DNA of 25,676 nucleotides from Marinilabiliales bacterium (GTDB lineage: Bacteria > Bacteroidota > Bacteroidia > Bacteroidales > UBA12077): positions 1 through 25,676 of the forward strand of contig PKTC01000232.1 of assembly GCA_002869305.1 (NCBI GenBank), written 5' to 3'. The notes under the pieces are model-generated. The model had not been told where the DNA came from. It was given only the letters and a program-made list of their open reading frames with translations, and did no database searches. The position numbers were made by a program, and so were the translations under genes. Numbering within the stretch: position 1 is the first letter of the stretch; every line of letters begins with the position of its first letter. Positions 16,019 to 24,143 of the stretch are shown here, one piece after another.

Positions 16019-17356
16019 ATGAAAGCTTTTAAGGCATACGACATTAGAGGTATTTACAACGAAGATTTTAATAAAGAAGATGCATACAAAATTGGGTATT
16101 TCCTACCTGAACTTTTACAAGCAGACAATGTTTTGGTTGGAAGAGATGCCCGTGTTTCCTCTGATGAAATTTTTGAATACCTTGCTCAAGGTATAATCGA
16201 TAGCGGTGCTAATGTCTACAACGTTGGACTTGCAACGACTCCAATGGTATATTATATTACAGCTAAACATAAATTTGCAGCTTCAGTCCAAATTACAGCT
16301 TCACATAATTCTCGTGAATATAATGGGATGAAAATATCTAAAGCAAATGCAATACCCGTATGTGTTGATACAGGATTAAACACGTTATTGGATATGATTC
16401 AAAACCGAGAAATATACATTGCCGATAAGAAGGGTAAGATTGTTGACTATAGAGTAAAAGATGAATATGTAGAATTCCTTAAAACGTATGTACAAGATTA
16501 TTCTGATATTAAAATGGCTGTTGACTGTTCCAATGGAATGGCAGGTTTATTAATTAAAAAATTGTTAGGTAAAAAGCCTGTCTATCTTTATGAAGACATG
16601 GATGGAAGTTTCCCAAATCATGAACCAAATCCATTAATTGAAAGTAATGTTGAAGATCTTAAGAAAACTGTAGTTGATGAAAAATGCGATATAGGAGTAA
16701 TCTTCGACGGAGATGCCGATCGTGTCATGTTTGTTGATGAAATGGGAAAATTCATTTCTCCTGATTTAATGATTGGATTTATGGCACATTATTTTCTTGA
16801 AAAAGAAAAAGGAGCTGTACTGGAAGATATCAGAACATCGAAAGCTGTTAAGCAATATGTCGAAAACCTTGGAGGTAAAATGCATACTTGGCGAGTTGGA
16901 AGAGCTTATGCAACACCTAAATTAAGAGAGATCAATGGTATTTATGGAGGCGAGCTGGCAGGCCATTACTATTTCAGAGATTTCTTTTACTCCGATTCTG
17001 GAATATTGGCCTCATTAATAGTTTTAAATCTTGTATCTAAATTCAAAAAAGAAGGAAAAGTATTATCTCAATTAATTGCTGAAATAGGAAAATATGCAAA
17101 TTCAGGAGAAATTAATTTTAAGATTGAGCAAAAAGAAGAAGCCATGGAAGTATTAAAAGATTATTTTGTTGCAGAGGAAGAACCCATGGAAATATTGGAT
17201 TTCGATGGATACCGACTTGAATTTAAAGATTGGTGGTTTAATGTTCGTCCATCCAACACTGAGCCTTATTTAAGATTATTAGCAGAAGCAGATGATGAAA
17301 AAATCCTGAATAAAAAGATAAAAGAAATAAAAACGATCCTTAAAAAGTTTAAATAA
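16019..17356 (+). CDS. manB: Phosphomannomutase / phosphoglucomutase
   Basis: This 445-residue alpha-D-phosphohexomutase has the four family sites in order: the phosphoserine loop TASHNSREYNGMK (S95), the metal loop FDGDADRV (D230, D232, D234), the sugar-specificity loop GGELAGHYYFRD (E312, H316) and the phosphate-binding loop RPSNTEPYLRL (410-420). It interconverts mannose or glucose 6- and 1-phosphates, which leads to GDP-mannose or UDP-glucose for surface polysaccharides; the GELAGH loop fits a PMM/PGM-type enzyme. The start is ATG at 16019. The sequence does not settle mannose against glucose preference. It follows the PGK-family gene after a terminator. Confidence 0.92.
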   Translation: MKAFKAYDIRGIYNEDFNKEDAYKIGYFLPELLQADNVLVGRDARVSSDEIFEYLAQGIIDSGANVYNVGLATTPMVYYITAKHKFAASVQITASHNSREYNGMKISKANAIPVCVDTGLNTLLDMIQNREIYIADKKGKIVDYRVKDEYVEFLKTYVQDYSDIKMAVDCSNGMAGLLIKKLLGKKPVYLYEDMDGSFPNHEPNPLIESNVEDLKKTVVDEKCDIGVIFDGDADRVMFVDEMGKFISPDLMIGFMAHYFLEKEKGAVLEDIRTSKAVKQYVENLGGKMHTWRVGRAYATPKLREINGIYGGELAGHYYFRDFFYSDSGILASLIVLNLVSKFKKEGKVLSQLIAEIGKYANSGEINFKIEQKEEAMEVLKDYFVAEEEPMEILDFDGYRLEFKDWWFNVRPSNTEPYLRLLAEADDEKILNKKIKEIKTILKKFK

Positions 17357-17361
17357 ACTAT

Positions 17362-17385
17362 AAGCCGGAGTTCTTCCGGCTTTTT
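17362..17385 (+). terminator. Rho-independent terminator after the phosphohexomutase gene
   Basis: A perfect 8-bp stem (AAGCCGGA at 17362-17369, TCCGGCTT at 17375-17382) with a 5-base loop runs into a run of five T's. It begins five bases past the stop. This is the clearest terminator in the window. Confidence 0.88.
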
Positions 17386-17640
17386 ATTTCAAGGTATTCT
17401 TGCATTTATACATATCCGTTATCATTTTTCTTGGGTTAATTTTTGTAATACATTCCATTATATCTAGAGTTTTGTATTCTAAATAGAACCTTTCGTCAAA
17501 GATATTTGTTTATTCGTCATTCAAATTGATCGGTTGATAAAATCAAGCCTTAACTTACTGAATCATAGCACTAAATATTGGAACAAATCCATTTAGTATT
17601 TCGTATAAATTTTAAGCACTCAAACCTAAACCTACTTCTA

Positions 17641-18129
17641 ATGATTAGAAAAGTTCTAATATTAGCTGCTATTTTCTACTTTGCTTTTGCAATGTGTGAG
17701 CTTAATGCTCAAGAAACAATTAATACTGCAGGAGCCGAAATTACAGGTAATGGAGGTTCTGTCAATTACTCTATCGGGCAAGTAGTAAATTTAACTTATA
17801 CTGGATCCAATGGTTCCGTTTCGTCAGGGGTTCAGCAACCCTATGAAATTTCTGTAATAAATGAATTGGATAATCCTTTCCAAATTACATTAAAGTGTAA
17901 CATTTATCCAAATCCAACTTCTAATCTTGTTATTCTAAACATTGAAAATATAGACAGTAAAAACATGTCTTATATGCTTTTTGATCGTGAAGGAAAATTT
18001 ATTAAACAACAGAAGATATTTTCCAATGAAACTTCAGTTGATATGTCAAATCTAATCTCCTCGATATACTTTTTAAAAGTGTCCGATGGTCTGCAAGGAA
18101 TAAAAACATTTAAAATTATTAAAAAATAA
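17641..18129 (+). CDS. Small secreted protein with T9SS type A sorting domain
   Basis: This 162-residue protein starts at ATG 17641 with a signal peptide of about 24 residues (KVLILAAIFYFAFA, then ELNAQ). The in-frame TTG at 17578 would bury that signal. The N-terminal part contains NTAGAEITGNGGSVNYSIGQ and SSGVQQPYEISV, a segment I recall from many Bacteroidetes T9SS proteins. The rest, from about residue 88 (IYPNPTSNLVILNIEN to IKTFKIIKK), is a type A C-terminal domain that targets proteins to the type IX secretion machine. Almost nothing remains as a separate cargo domain, so it may be a minimal surface or cell-wall component. It lies five bases upstream of the DUF1566-like gene and probably forms an operon with it. 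Confidence 0.85.
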   Translation: MIRKVLILAAIFYFAFAMCELNAQETINTAGAEITGNGGSVNYSIGQVVNLTYTGSNGSVSSGVQQPYEISVINELDNPFQITLKCNIYPNPTSNLVILNIENIDSKNMSYMLFDREGKFIKQQKIFSNETSVDMSNLISSIYFLKVSDGLQGIKTFKIIKK

Positions 18130-18134
18130 ACGTG

Positions 18135-19265
18135 ATGAAAAAAAATTTCATAACCTTAAGCATATTACTTACCATATCATCACTGTGGGCGCAAAGCCCT
18201 GAAAAAATGAGTTATCAAGCCATAGTACGAAATAGTAACGACGAACTAGTAGTTAATGGTGAAATTGGAATGGAAATAAGCATTCTAAGAGGATCTGCAA
18301 ATGGAACCATTATTTACTCAGAAACTCAAAATCCCACTAGCAATGAAAATGGATTGATAAGTATTGAAATTGGAGGCACATTAGCTAATGTAATATTTGG
18401 AAGTTTCTCATCAATTGAGTGGTCCGATGGATTTTACTTTATTAGAGTTAAAACAGACCCAACTGGTGGTACAAACTACACCATTTCTGGAACAAGCCAG
18501 CTTCTGAGTGTTCCATATGCTTTGCATGCAAAATCAGCAGAAACACTAACTGAACCAATAGAAGAAGTTGATGGATCAATAACAAATGAAATACAAGATT
18601 TACAATTAAATGGAGATATTTTAAAAATCACCAACAATCCAACTTCAACAAACATTGATTTAAGCAAGTACTTAAATAAAGATACCATAATTATACTTGA
18701 TAGTATAAATATAATTGCTGGGAATGGCATTACGGTTTCAGGATCATATCCTGATATAGTTATTTCACAATCAGAAAAGCATTATGTAGGAGAATTAATG
18801 GGCACAAACGGAGAAGATGGTGTAGTATTTTGGGTGGACCATACTGGTGAACATGGATTGATATGCTCTCCAGAAGACTTAAACGGTGGAACCATTATTG
18901 GATGGACTGATGTAATTGCTGTTGTTCCGGATGGAGCTCAAAGCAGAATAGATGGCTACTCAAACTCAATTGCCATCAATAATCAATCTGCAAATAGTGC
19001 CGCAACAATATGCCTTCAATATTCAACACCAGGCACATCTGCAGGAGACTGGTATTTGCCTGCAGTTGATGAATTGAGCAAACTTTATCATGTAAGATAC
19101 GAAGTTACCAAAGCATTAAATCTTGACAGCTTTGGATTAGATATGTATTGGACCTCTACAGAACTTAACAATAACACTGCATGGTATTATAATATTGCAA
19201 TTGGATATGGGAATAGTTTAAATAAAAACAATAACTATATGGTAAGAGCAGTGAGAGCTTTTTAA
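18135..19265 (+). CDS. Secreted DUF1566-like surface protein
   Basis: This 376-residue protein begins with a signal peptide (MKKNFITLSILLTISSLWAQ). ATG 18135 is preferred to the adjacent GTG 18132. Residues about 21-135 (EKMSYQAIVRNSNDELVVNG to LLSVPYALHAKSAE) form a beta-rich N-terminal module common in Bacteroidetes exported proteins. The C-terminal part, from about 215, ends with WYLPAVDELSKLY, YWTSTELNNNTAWYYN and MVRAVRAF, the pattern of the DUF1566/Lcl C-terminal domain seen in adhesin-like proteins. No T9SS sorting domain is present, so its surface route is unclear. It is probably translated with the gene just upstream. Its stop is four bases from that of the convergent sulfotransferase gene. 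Confidence 0.78.
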   Translation: MKKNFITLSILLTISSLWAQSPEKMSYQAIVRNSNDELVVNGEIGMEISILRGSANGTIIYSETQNPTSNENGLISIEIGGTLANVIFGSFSSIEWSDGFYFIRVKTDPTGGTNYTISGTSQLLSVPYALHAKSAETLTEPIEEVDGSITNEIQDLQLNGDILKITNNPTSTNIDLSKYLNKDTIIILDSINIIAGNGITVSGSYPDIVISQSEKHYVGELMGTNGEDGVVFWVDHTGEHGLICSPEDLNGGTIIGWTDVIAVVPDGAQSRIDGYSNSIAINNQSANSAATICLQYSTPGTSAGDWYLPAVDELSKLYHVRYEVTKALNLDSFGLDMYWTSTELNNNTAWYYNIAIGYGNSLNKNNNYMVRAVRAF

Positions 19266-19269
19266 ACAC

Positions 19270-20217
19270 TCAATACTTATCATAATACAACCAGTGACTC
19301 AAATCTTTTTTAAGTAAACGGGCCGTTTTTTCAATATCTTCTTGATAGTAATCCCGAACAAATTCAAAATCAGCTTTACTTAGTTTTGCAATAGAATCTT
19401 TATAGAAAATTTGGCTTAGTCCATTTTTGGCCGATGCTGGAAGAAGTCTTCTTAGAAAACTCTTAACTCCTGATATGGTCAAAAAATAATTAAGCCCAAT
19501 ACTCTCTGGAGATTTTTTTGTATTATATGCGGTTTCATCTTCCAGATTCATTGTTTCAATTTCTAAGAACTTGCAACAAGTATCAATCATTCCCTTAGGA
19601 TTAGATTTTAAATCATCAAACCACAGGATTTGAATTTGATCCCTTGGAAATATATCAAAATATCTTTTTAATTGATCATAGTACAACCCCAGTTCTATGA
19701 AAAGTTCGGAAATCCCCCATCCCTTTTGTGTTTTGTTTAAATCTTCTATTATCGCTTTTTTAAAATTCAATTTGGTATGTCCATATCTAAGAGCCATTTC
19801 ATAGTGTGAAAAAGCCCGTTCCATTGGATTTCTTAAAATGGCAACAATTTTAGCTTCCGAATTGAATCTATATATATTTTTTGCCGCCTTATTACTAAAC
19901 ATATATGATGTTGAAGCCTCACCTCTTATTTTATGTTTGCCGCTATTTTCAAATAAACGCTCATAATGCTCCTCTTTGCGAATAAATGTTATTGGAAGAT
20001 CCCGGAGATTACTTTTTTTAAAATATTTCTCTAGTTCCAGATAGGTATTGCTTTTATACGTGCTGGTAAATTTTGAAACATCGATGTCATCTGAAAAATA
20101 ATTTGGCTCTTTAATAGGACTAAAATAAACATCAGGGTGTTGGTTCAAATACTTATATAATGAAGTTGTGCCTGATTTCGCAGCCCCAATAATATATAAG
20201 TTCGGTTTTACTTTCAT
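19270..20217 (-). CDS. Sulfotransferase (PAPS-dependent)
   Basis: This 315-residue protein has the 5'-phosphosulfate loop GAAKSGTTSLYKYL (11-24, K14) and the 3'-phosphate motif ILRNPMERAFSHYEM (R129, S137) of the PAPS-dependent sulfotransferase family. Such enzymes move sulfate from PAPS to a hydroxyl or amine acceptor. Beside a flippase, a methyltransferase and a glycosyltransferase, a sugar acceptor in a surface polysaccharide or its lipid-linked precursor is likely. Its ATG overlaps the flippase stop by four bases (ATGA), showing translational coupling. No genes for PAPS synthesis are in the window. Confidence 0.9.
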   Translation of the reverse strand: MKVKPNLYIIGAAKSGTTSLYKYLNQHPDVYFSPIKEPNYFSDDIDVSKFTSTYKSNTYLELEKYFKKSNLRDLPITFIRKEEHYERLFENSGKHKIRGEASTSYMFSNKAAKNIYRFNSEAKIVAILRNPMERAFSHYEMALRYGHTKLNFKKAIIEDLNKTQKGWGISELFIELGLYYDQLKRYFDIFPRDQIQILWFDDLKSNPKGMIDTCCKFLEIETMNLEDETAYNTKKSPESIGLNYFLTISGVKSFLRRLLPASAKNGLSQIFYKDSIAKLSKADFEFVRDYYQEDIEKTARLLKKDLSHWLYYDKY

Positions 20218-21548
20218 ATCTTATTTCGATTGAACGGAAAGGTAAAAAATCCAAAAGATTTATAAATATAAATAACCGCAATTAAGTTCCACAAGATAGT
20301 AGATGACATAGTTGCAATGGCAGCTCCTACGATACCATATCTTGGAATTAATATATAATTAATTACGATATTCAGTATTACAGTAATAGTTAAAATATTT
20401 CTACCGATCTTTTCTCTTCCAGTCATGTTCAAAATAATCATGGTTGATCCCGAAAATGCACTTACAATCTGACCAACTGATAATAAGATTAAAGCCGGTT
20501 TTCCCGCTAGAAACTCATGCCCAAATATTTTTAATATGCTTTCTGGAAATGCAAGAATAACTATAAAAACAGGTAAGGAAATTAAACAAGTCAGGAGTGT
20601 TGTTTGCTGAACAATTCTTCTAAATCTTCTACCTCCTTCTGAAGAATATATTTCTGAAAATTTTGGAGACGCAATGCTATTTATTGCAATCAAAGCAATT
20701 GTATTTAAAGATGCTATTTTTAGTGCAATATTATAAATCCCTACTGCATCTTCCCCATGAAAAGCACTTAGCATCAGAGTATCTGTCCAATTCATTATTA
20801 AAAAAAGAGAATTTGAAAACAACATAGGAATAGATACTGAGATAAGCTTTCTTTTTCCAATTCCCAGTACTTGGCCTTTATTATTCGCAGAGAGATTTAG
20901 ATTGCTCTTAAAAATAAAGAAAGTACTCAGTAGCATTAAAAATGTGGAGGTAAAAAATAAGAAATATATTATATTTTCAATTTGTTGCTCTTTGGCCGTA
21001 ATAAACATAATAAAAATTAAAATGATAAAATAAATTGTACCATTCTGTAGTATTGAATATGTGGTAATCTTTTTAAATCCTCTATAATATTCTGAATTTA
21101 GCTGAACAATAGCAAAAGGTATAATTGTAAAACCAATAATTTTAAATAATTGCGTATACGCTTTACTTTCAAAAAACAAATTACTTAATCTTTCGGAAAA
21201 GGTATAAATTACTCCTCCTGAAATTGCTCCTGAAATAACTATTAAAGAAAACGATATAAAATATAATTTACTTATTTGATTCTTTTTATCCGTAGCAACA
21301 AACTCAGCGATATACTTTACCAACGCTGTGTCTAATCCTATTTTAGCTAAAACAGATGTAAGTATTAGAACAGTGAAACAGGTATTAAAAATTCCTAAAC
21401 CCAATGCCCCAAACTTCCTAGCAAGCACATAAAATAAAATGTAACCAAGGATTACTGAAAACAACTTAAAAATAAAAGCAATGGAGCTTCCTTTAAAAAG
21501 TTCTTTTAAATGAATATCACTAAGTAAATATTTCCGTAATGTTGCCAA
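20214..21548 (-). CDS. Polysaccharide flippase (Wzx-like, MOP superfamily)
   Basis: This 444-residue protein is strongly hydrophobic with about 12-14 predicted membrane segments and resembles PST/Wzx flippases of the MOP superfamily, which move lipid-linked oligosaccharides across the inner membrane. Segments include ARKFGALGLGIFNTCFTVLIL near the N-terminus, NWTDTLMLSAFHGEDAVGIYNIALKIA in the middle and PRYGIVGAAIATMSSTILWNL near the C-terminus. The start is TTG at 21548: an in-frame stop lies three codons upstream and no nearby ATG exists. It overlaps the sulfotransferase by four bases. The exact substrate cannot be read from sequence. Confidence 0.88.
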   Translation of the reverse strand: MATLRKYLLSDIHLKELFKGSSIAFIFKLFSVILGYILFYVLARKFGALGLGIFNTCFTVLILTSVLAKIGLDTALVKYIAEFVATDKKNQISKLYFISFSLIVISGAISGGVIYTFSERLSNLFFESKAYTQLFKIIGFTIIPFAIVQLNSEYYRGFKKITTYSILQNGTIYFIILIFIMFITAKEQQIENIIYFLFFTSTFLMLLSTFFIFKSNLNLSANNKGQVLGIGKRKLISVSIPMLFSNSLFLIMNWTDTLMLSAFHGEDAVGIYNIALKIASLNTIALIAINSIASPKFSEIYSSEGGRRFRRIVQQTTLLTCLISLPVFIVILAFPESILKIFGHEFLAGKPALILLSVGQIVSAFSGSTMIILNMTGREKIGRNILTITVILNIVINYILIPRYGIVGAAIATMSSTILWNLIAVIYIYKSFGFFTFPFNRNKI

Positions 21549-21617
21549 GTTAATTTAATATCAAATAGTTCGAATAGGAATAGCAAAGCTAATAAGAAAA
21601 TTTAACTGTTTTTAAAC

Positions 21618-22362
21618 TTAAATATAAGCATATTCGTTAGGAATAAAGAAAAAATTCTGAATTCCTTCCTGTTCTATAAATACTGTTAATTTATTGTTCA
21701 CATTTACAAATATTTTGTAATCAAGTTTCTTGATAAACTCCATACTGTTTTTTCTGTTTTCAGTATCCCATAATTCGCAATAAATAACAGGTCTGTTCTT
21801 GCTGATCAAATCCTCAGCTCCTTTCAATACATTAAACTCGTATTCTTCAACATCAATTTTCAAGGCATTAACTTTAACCTTTTTGAAATCATTGAGTTCG
21901 TCCAGTCTTTTTATTTCTACAGTACTAATTTTCCCATTGTTTTGTATATCTTGATTGACTCGACTTAAACCATGAAAATAAACTGCGTTTTCTTGTGGCA
22001 TAATCATATCAATCTTACCAGACTCATTCCCAACTGCTATAGGATAAGTTTTTACGTTTGACAGTTTGAACTTGCGTTTTACCTTTAAAAACACTTTCAT
22101 ATTTTCAGGAACAGGTTCAAAAGCATGAATTGCAGAATTAGGCAGTCTTTTTGAAAGATAATAGCTCATGACACCAATATTTGCACCAATGTCAAGCACA
22201 TGATCTCCATCATTAATTAATTCTATAAATTTTAGGAAGTCCTTCTCATTCTTACTATATGGCAGTTTTAAAATAACATACCGAGCAAACAAATACAAAT
22301 AATTATGAAGCCCTAATGTTTTTTGGAGTATGTATTTAAAAAAGTTCTTAAATTTTTAGCAT
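21618..22362 (-). CDS. FkbM family methyltransferase with apparent frameshift next to its start
   Basis: The intact frame from TTG 22298 gives 226 residues with a SAM-binding motif HVLDIGANIGVMSYYL, AFEPVP, and the FkbM-type KIDVEEYEFNVLKGAEDL. FkbM enzymes usually O-methylate sugars or related acceptors, here most likely a surface glycan. Reading upstream of TTG, the frame continues for 19 codons (KFKNFFKYILQKTLGLHNY) with a sequence that fits FkbM N-termini, but it has no normal start and meets TAA at 22358-22356. An ATG lies at 22362-22360 in the neighbouring frame. Removing one A from the five-A run after ATGCT would join it to give MLKFKNFFKYILQK. So a one-base insertion, a sequencing error, or start from TTG with a shortened N-terminus must be weighed. 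I include the region up to this ATG. Confidence 0.75.
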
Positions 22363-22378
22363 CTTTGTTACAAAGATA
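22361..22378 (-). promoter_or_regulatory. Candidate promoter box and inverted repeat in the FkbM/glycosyltransferase divergent gap
   Basis: On the minus strand 22378-22371 reads TATCTTTG, a match to TAnnTTTG, placed so that a transcript would begin near the likely ATG at 22362. The same stretch is a perfect inverted repeat (ATCTTTG-TTA-CAAAGAT, 22361-22377). No -33 element is clear, so this is tentative. Confidence 0.35.
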
Positions 22379-22404
22379 GGATAATACATTTAATCTCGAG
22401 CTTT

Positions 22405-23532
22405 TTGAATATCGCTGTTAACACTAGAGTTTTACTAAAAAATAGATTAGAAGGTATTGGATGGTTTACGTTTGAGTGCATGAAAAGAATTGCACAATGG
22501 CATCCAGAACATAAATTCTATTTTATTTTTGATCGACCTTACGATCCAGAATTTGTTTTCTCCGACAATATTGAACCAATAGTTATTGGTCCTCAAGCTA
22601 GACATCCTCTGCTTTTTTATTATTGGTTTGAAAAATCCGTTCCAAAAGTTCTAGATCAAATCAATGCAGATGCTTTTATCTCGCCTGACGGCTATTTATC
22701 ATTAAATGCAAATATTAAGTCTTTAGCCGTAATACATGACATAAACTTTATGCATAATCCAAAAGATTTTCCCTTTGGAATAAGGAATTATTACCAATAC
22801 TTTTTCCCAAAATTTGCTAAAAAAGCTAAAAAAATTGTAACGGTTTCTAATTTTTCAAAGAACGATATATCAAAACAATTTGATATTGATGCTGATAACA
22901 TCGATGTAGTATATAATGGCTCGAAGGAAATATACAAGCCTTCAACAAAAGAGGAAATAATAAATACTAAGAAAAAATACACTAGTAATTGTGACTATTT
23001 TTTGTTTGTTGGCGCTTTGAGTCCCAGAAAAAACATTGCTAATTTACTTTCAGCATTTGAAATCTTTAAAAAAAGATCTCAGACAAATTTTAAATTAATC
23101 ATTGTTGGCGAAAAGATGTTTAAAACCAAAAACATAAATGATGCTTTTCTAAAAATGCAGTTCAAGGAAGATGTGGTTTTTACAGGAAGAAAGAACCCAG
23201 AGGAGCTAAATAAAATATATGGAGCTGCTTATGCTTTAACTTTTGTTCCTTATTTTGAAGGCTTTGGAATACCTATTATCGAAGCAATGAACTGCGAAAC
23301 AGCAGTTATAACGTCTAATGTTACATCAATGCCAGAAGTTTCTGGAGATGCAGCTTTACTTGTTGATCCTTTCTCAGTAGATTCAATTGCTAATGCCTTG
23401 ATGAAAATATATTCGGAACCAAAGCTAAGATTAGAATTAATAGAAAAAGGAAAAAAACAATGTCAGAAATTTAGTTGGGATAAAACAGCAATTAAATTAT
23501 GGGTATCTATCGAAAAAATTTTGCATGATTAA
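22405..23532 (+). CDS. Glycosyltransferase family 4 (GT-B fold)
   Basis: This 375-residue protein opens with MNIAVNTRVLLKNRLEGIGWF, usual for this group, from a TTG start at 22405; no ATG is available before the conserved first strand. It has VTVSNFSKNDI, VVYNGSKEIYKP, the nucleotide-sugar site VGALSPRKNI (K209) and the EX7E motif EGFGIPIIE (E285, E293), typical of retaining GT4 enzymes. It would add a sugar from a nucleotide donor during glycan assembly. It is transcribed away from the FkbM gene and overlaps rnhB by eight bases. Donor and acceptor cannot be named. Confidence 0.9.
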   Translation: MNIAVNTRVLLKNRLEGIGWFTFECMKRIAQWHPEHKFYFIFDRPYDPEFVFSDNIEPIVIGPQARHPLLFYYWFEKSVPKVLDQINADAFISPDGYLSLNANIKSLAVIHDINFMHNPKDFPFGIRNYYQYFFPKFAKKAKKIVTVSNFSKNDISKQFDIDADNIDVVYNGSKEIYKPSTKEEIINTKKKYTSNCDYFLFVGALSPRKNIANLLSAFEIFKKRSQTNFKLIIVGEKMFKTKNINDAFLKMQFKEDVVFTGRKNPEELNKIYGAAYALTFVPYFEGFGIPIIEAMNCETAVITSNVTSMPEVSGDAALLVDPFSVDSIANALMKIYSEPKLRLELIEKGKKQCQKFSWDKTAIKLWVSIEKILHD

Positions 23533-24139
23533 AGAAGTAAAGTTAAACAGCTATTTAAAAGAAGGAGTTACTGAAGCGGGTTGTGATGAAGCTGGCAGGG
23601 GGTGTTTGGCTGGTCCGGTAGTTGCTGCTGCAGTTATTTTACCTAAAAATTTTACTCATTCCTTATTGAATGATTCCAAACAAATAAATGAAAGAAATCG
23701 TTATTTTCTTCGTGAAGAAATTGAAAAATCAGCCATTTCCTATGCAATTGGTATCATTGACAATAAAGGAATAGATGAAATCAACATTCTAAAAGCTTCG
23801 ATCATGGCTATGCATAAAGCCATTGATGCTTTAAATAAAATACCAGAATACTTAATTATAGATGGAAACAAATTCATCAATTATAAAGATATTCCGCATG
23901 AATGCATTGTAAAAGGAGATTCAAAATATTATTCAATTGCAGCTGCATCCATCCTGGCAAAGACATATCGTGATGATATTATGAATGAGTTGCATGATAA
24001 ATACCCCGAATACCATTGGAACAAAAATAAAGGTTACCCAACAAAACAGCATAGAAAAGCAATTAAGGAATTTGGAACTACTCCATACCACAGAATGTCG
24101 TTCAGGTTGCTAGATGAACAATTAAGTTTTGATTTTTGA
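23525..24139 (+). CDS. rnhB: Ribonuclease HII
   Basis: This 204-residue protein carries the RNase HII core CDEAGRGCLAGPVVAAAV and AAASILAKTYRD. The four acidic active-site residues of the family are present: D21, E22, D113 in IDGNKF and D132 in KGDS. It cuts the RNA strand of RNA-DNA hybrids and removes single ribonucleotides from DNA. The ATG at 23525 overlaps the glycosyltransferase end by eight bases, so it is probably expressed with it by proximity and not by function. Its stop lies four bases from the convergent rlmN stop. Confidence 0.95.
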   Translation: MIKEVKLNSYLKEGVTEAGCDEAGRGCLAGPVVAAAVILPKNFTHSLLNDSKQINERNRYFLREEIEKSAISYAIGIIDNKGIDEINILKASIMAMHKAIDALNKIPEYLIIDGNKFINYKDIPHECIVKGDSKYYSIAAASILAKTYRDDIMNELHDKYPEYHWNKNKGYPTKQHRKAIKEFGTTPYHRMSFRLLDEQLSFDF

Positions 24140-24143
24140 AATC

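Noticed and set aside
17578..17640. A longer N-terminus for the T9SS cargo gene from TTG 17578
   Set aside because: It would place 21 residues before a normal signal peptide that begins exactly at ATG 17641.
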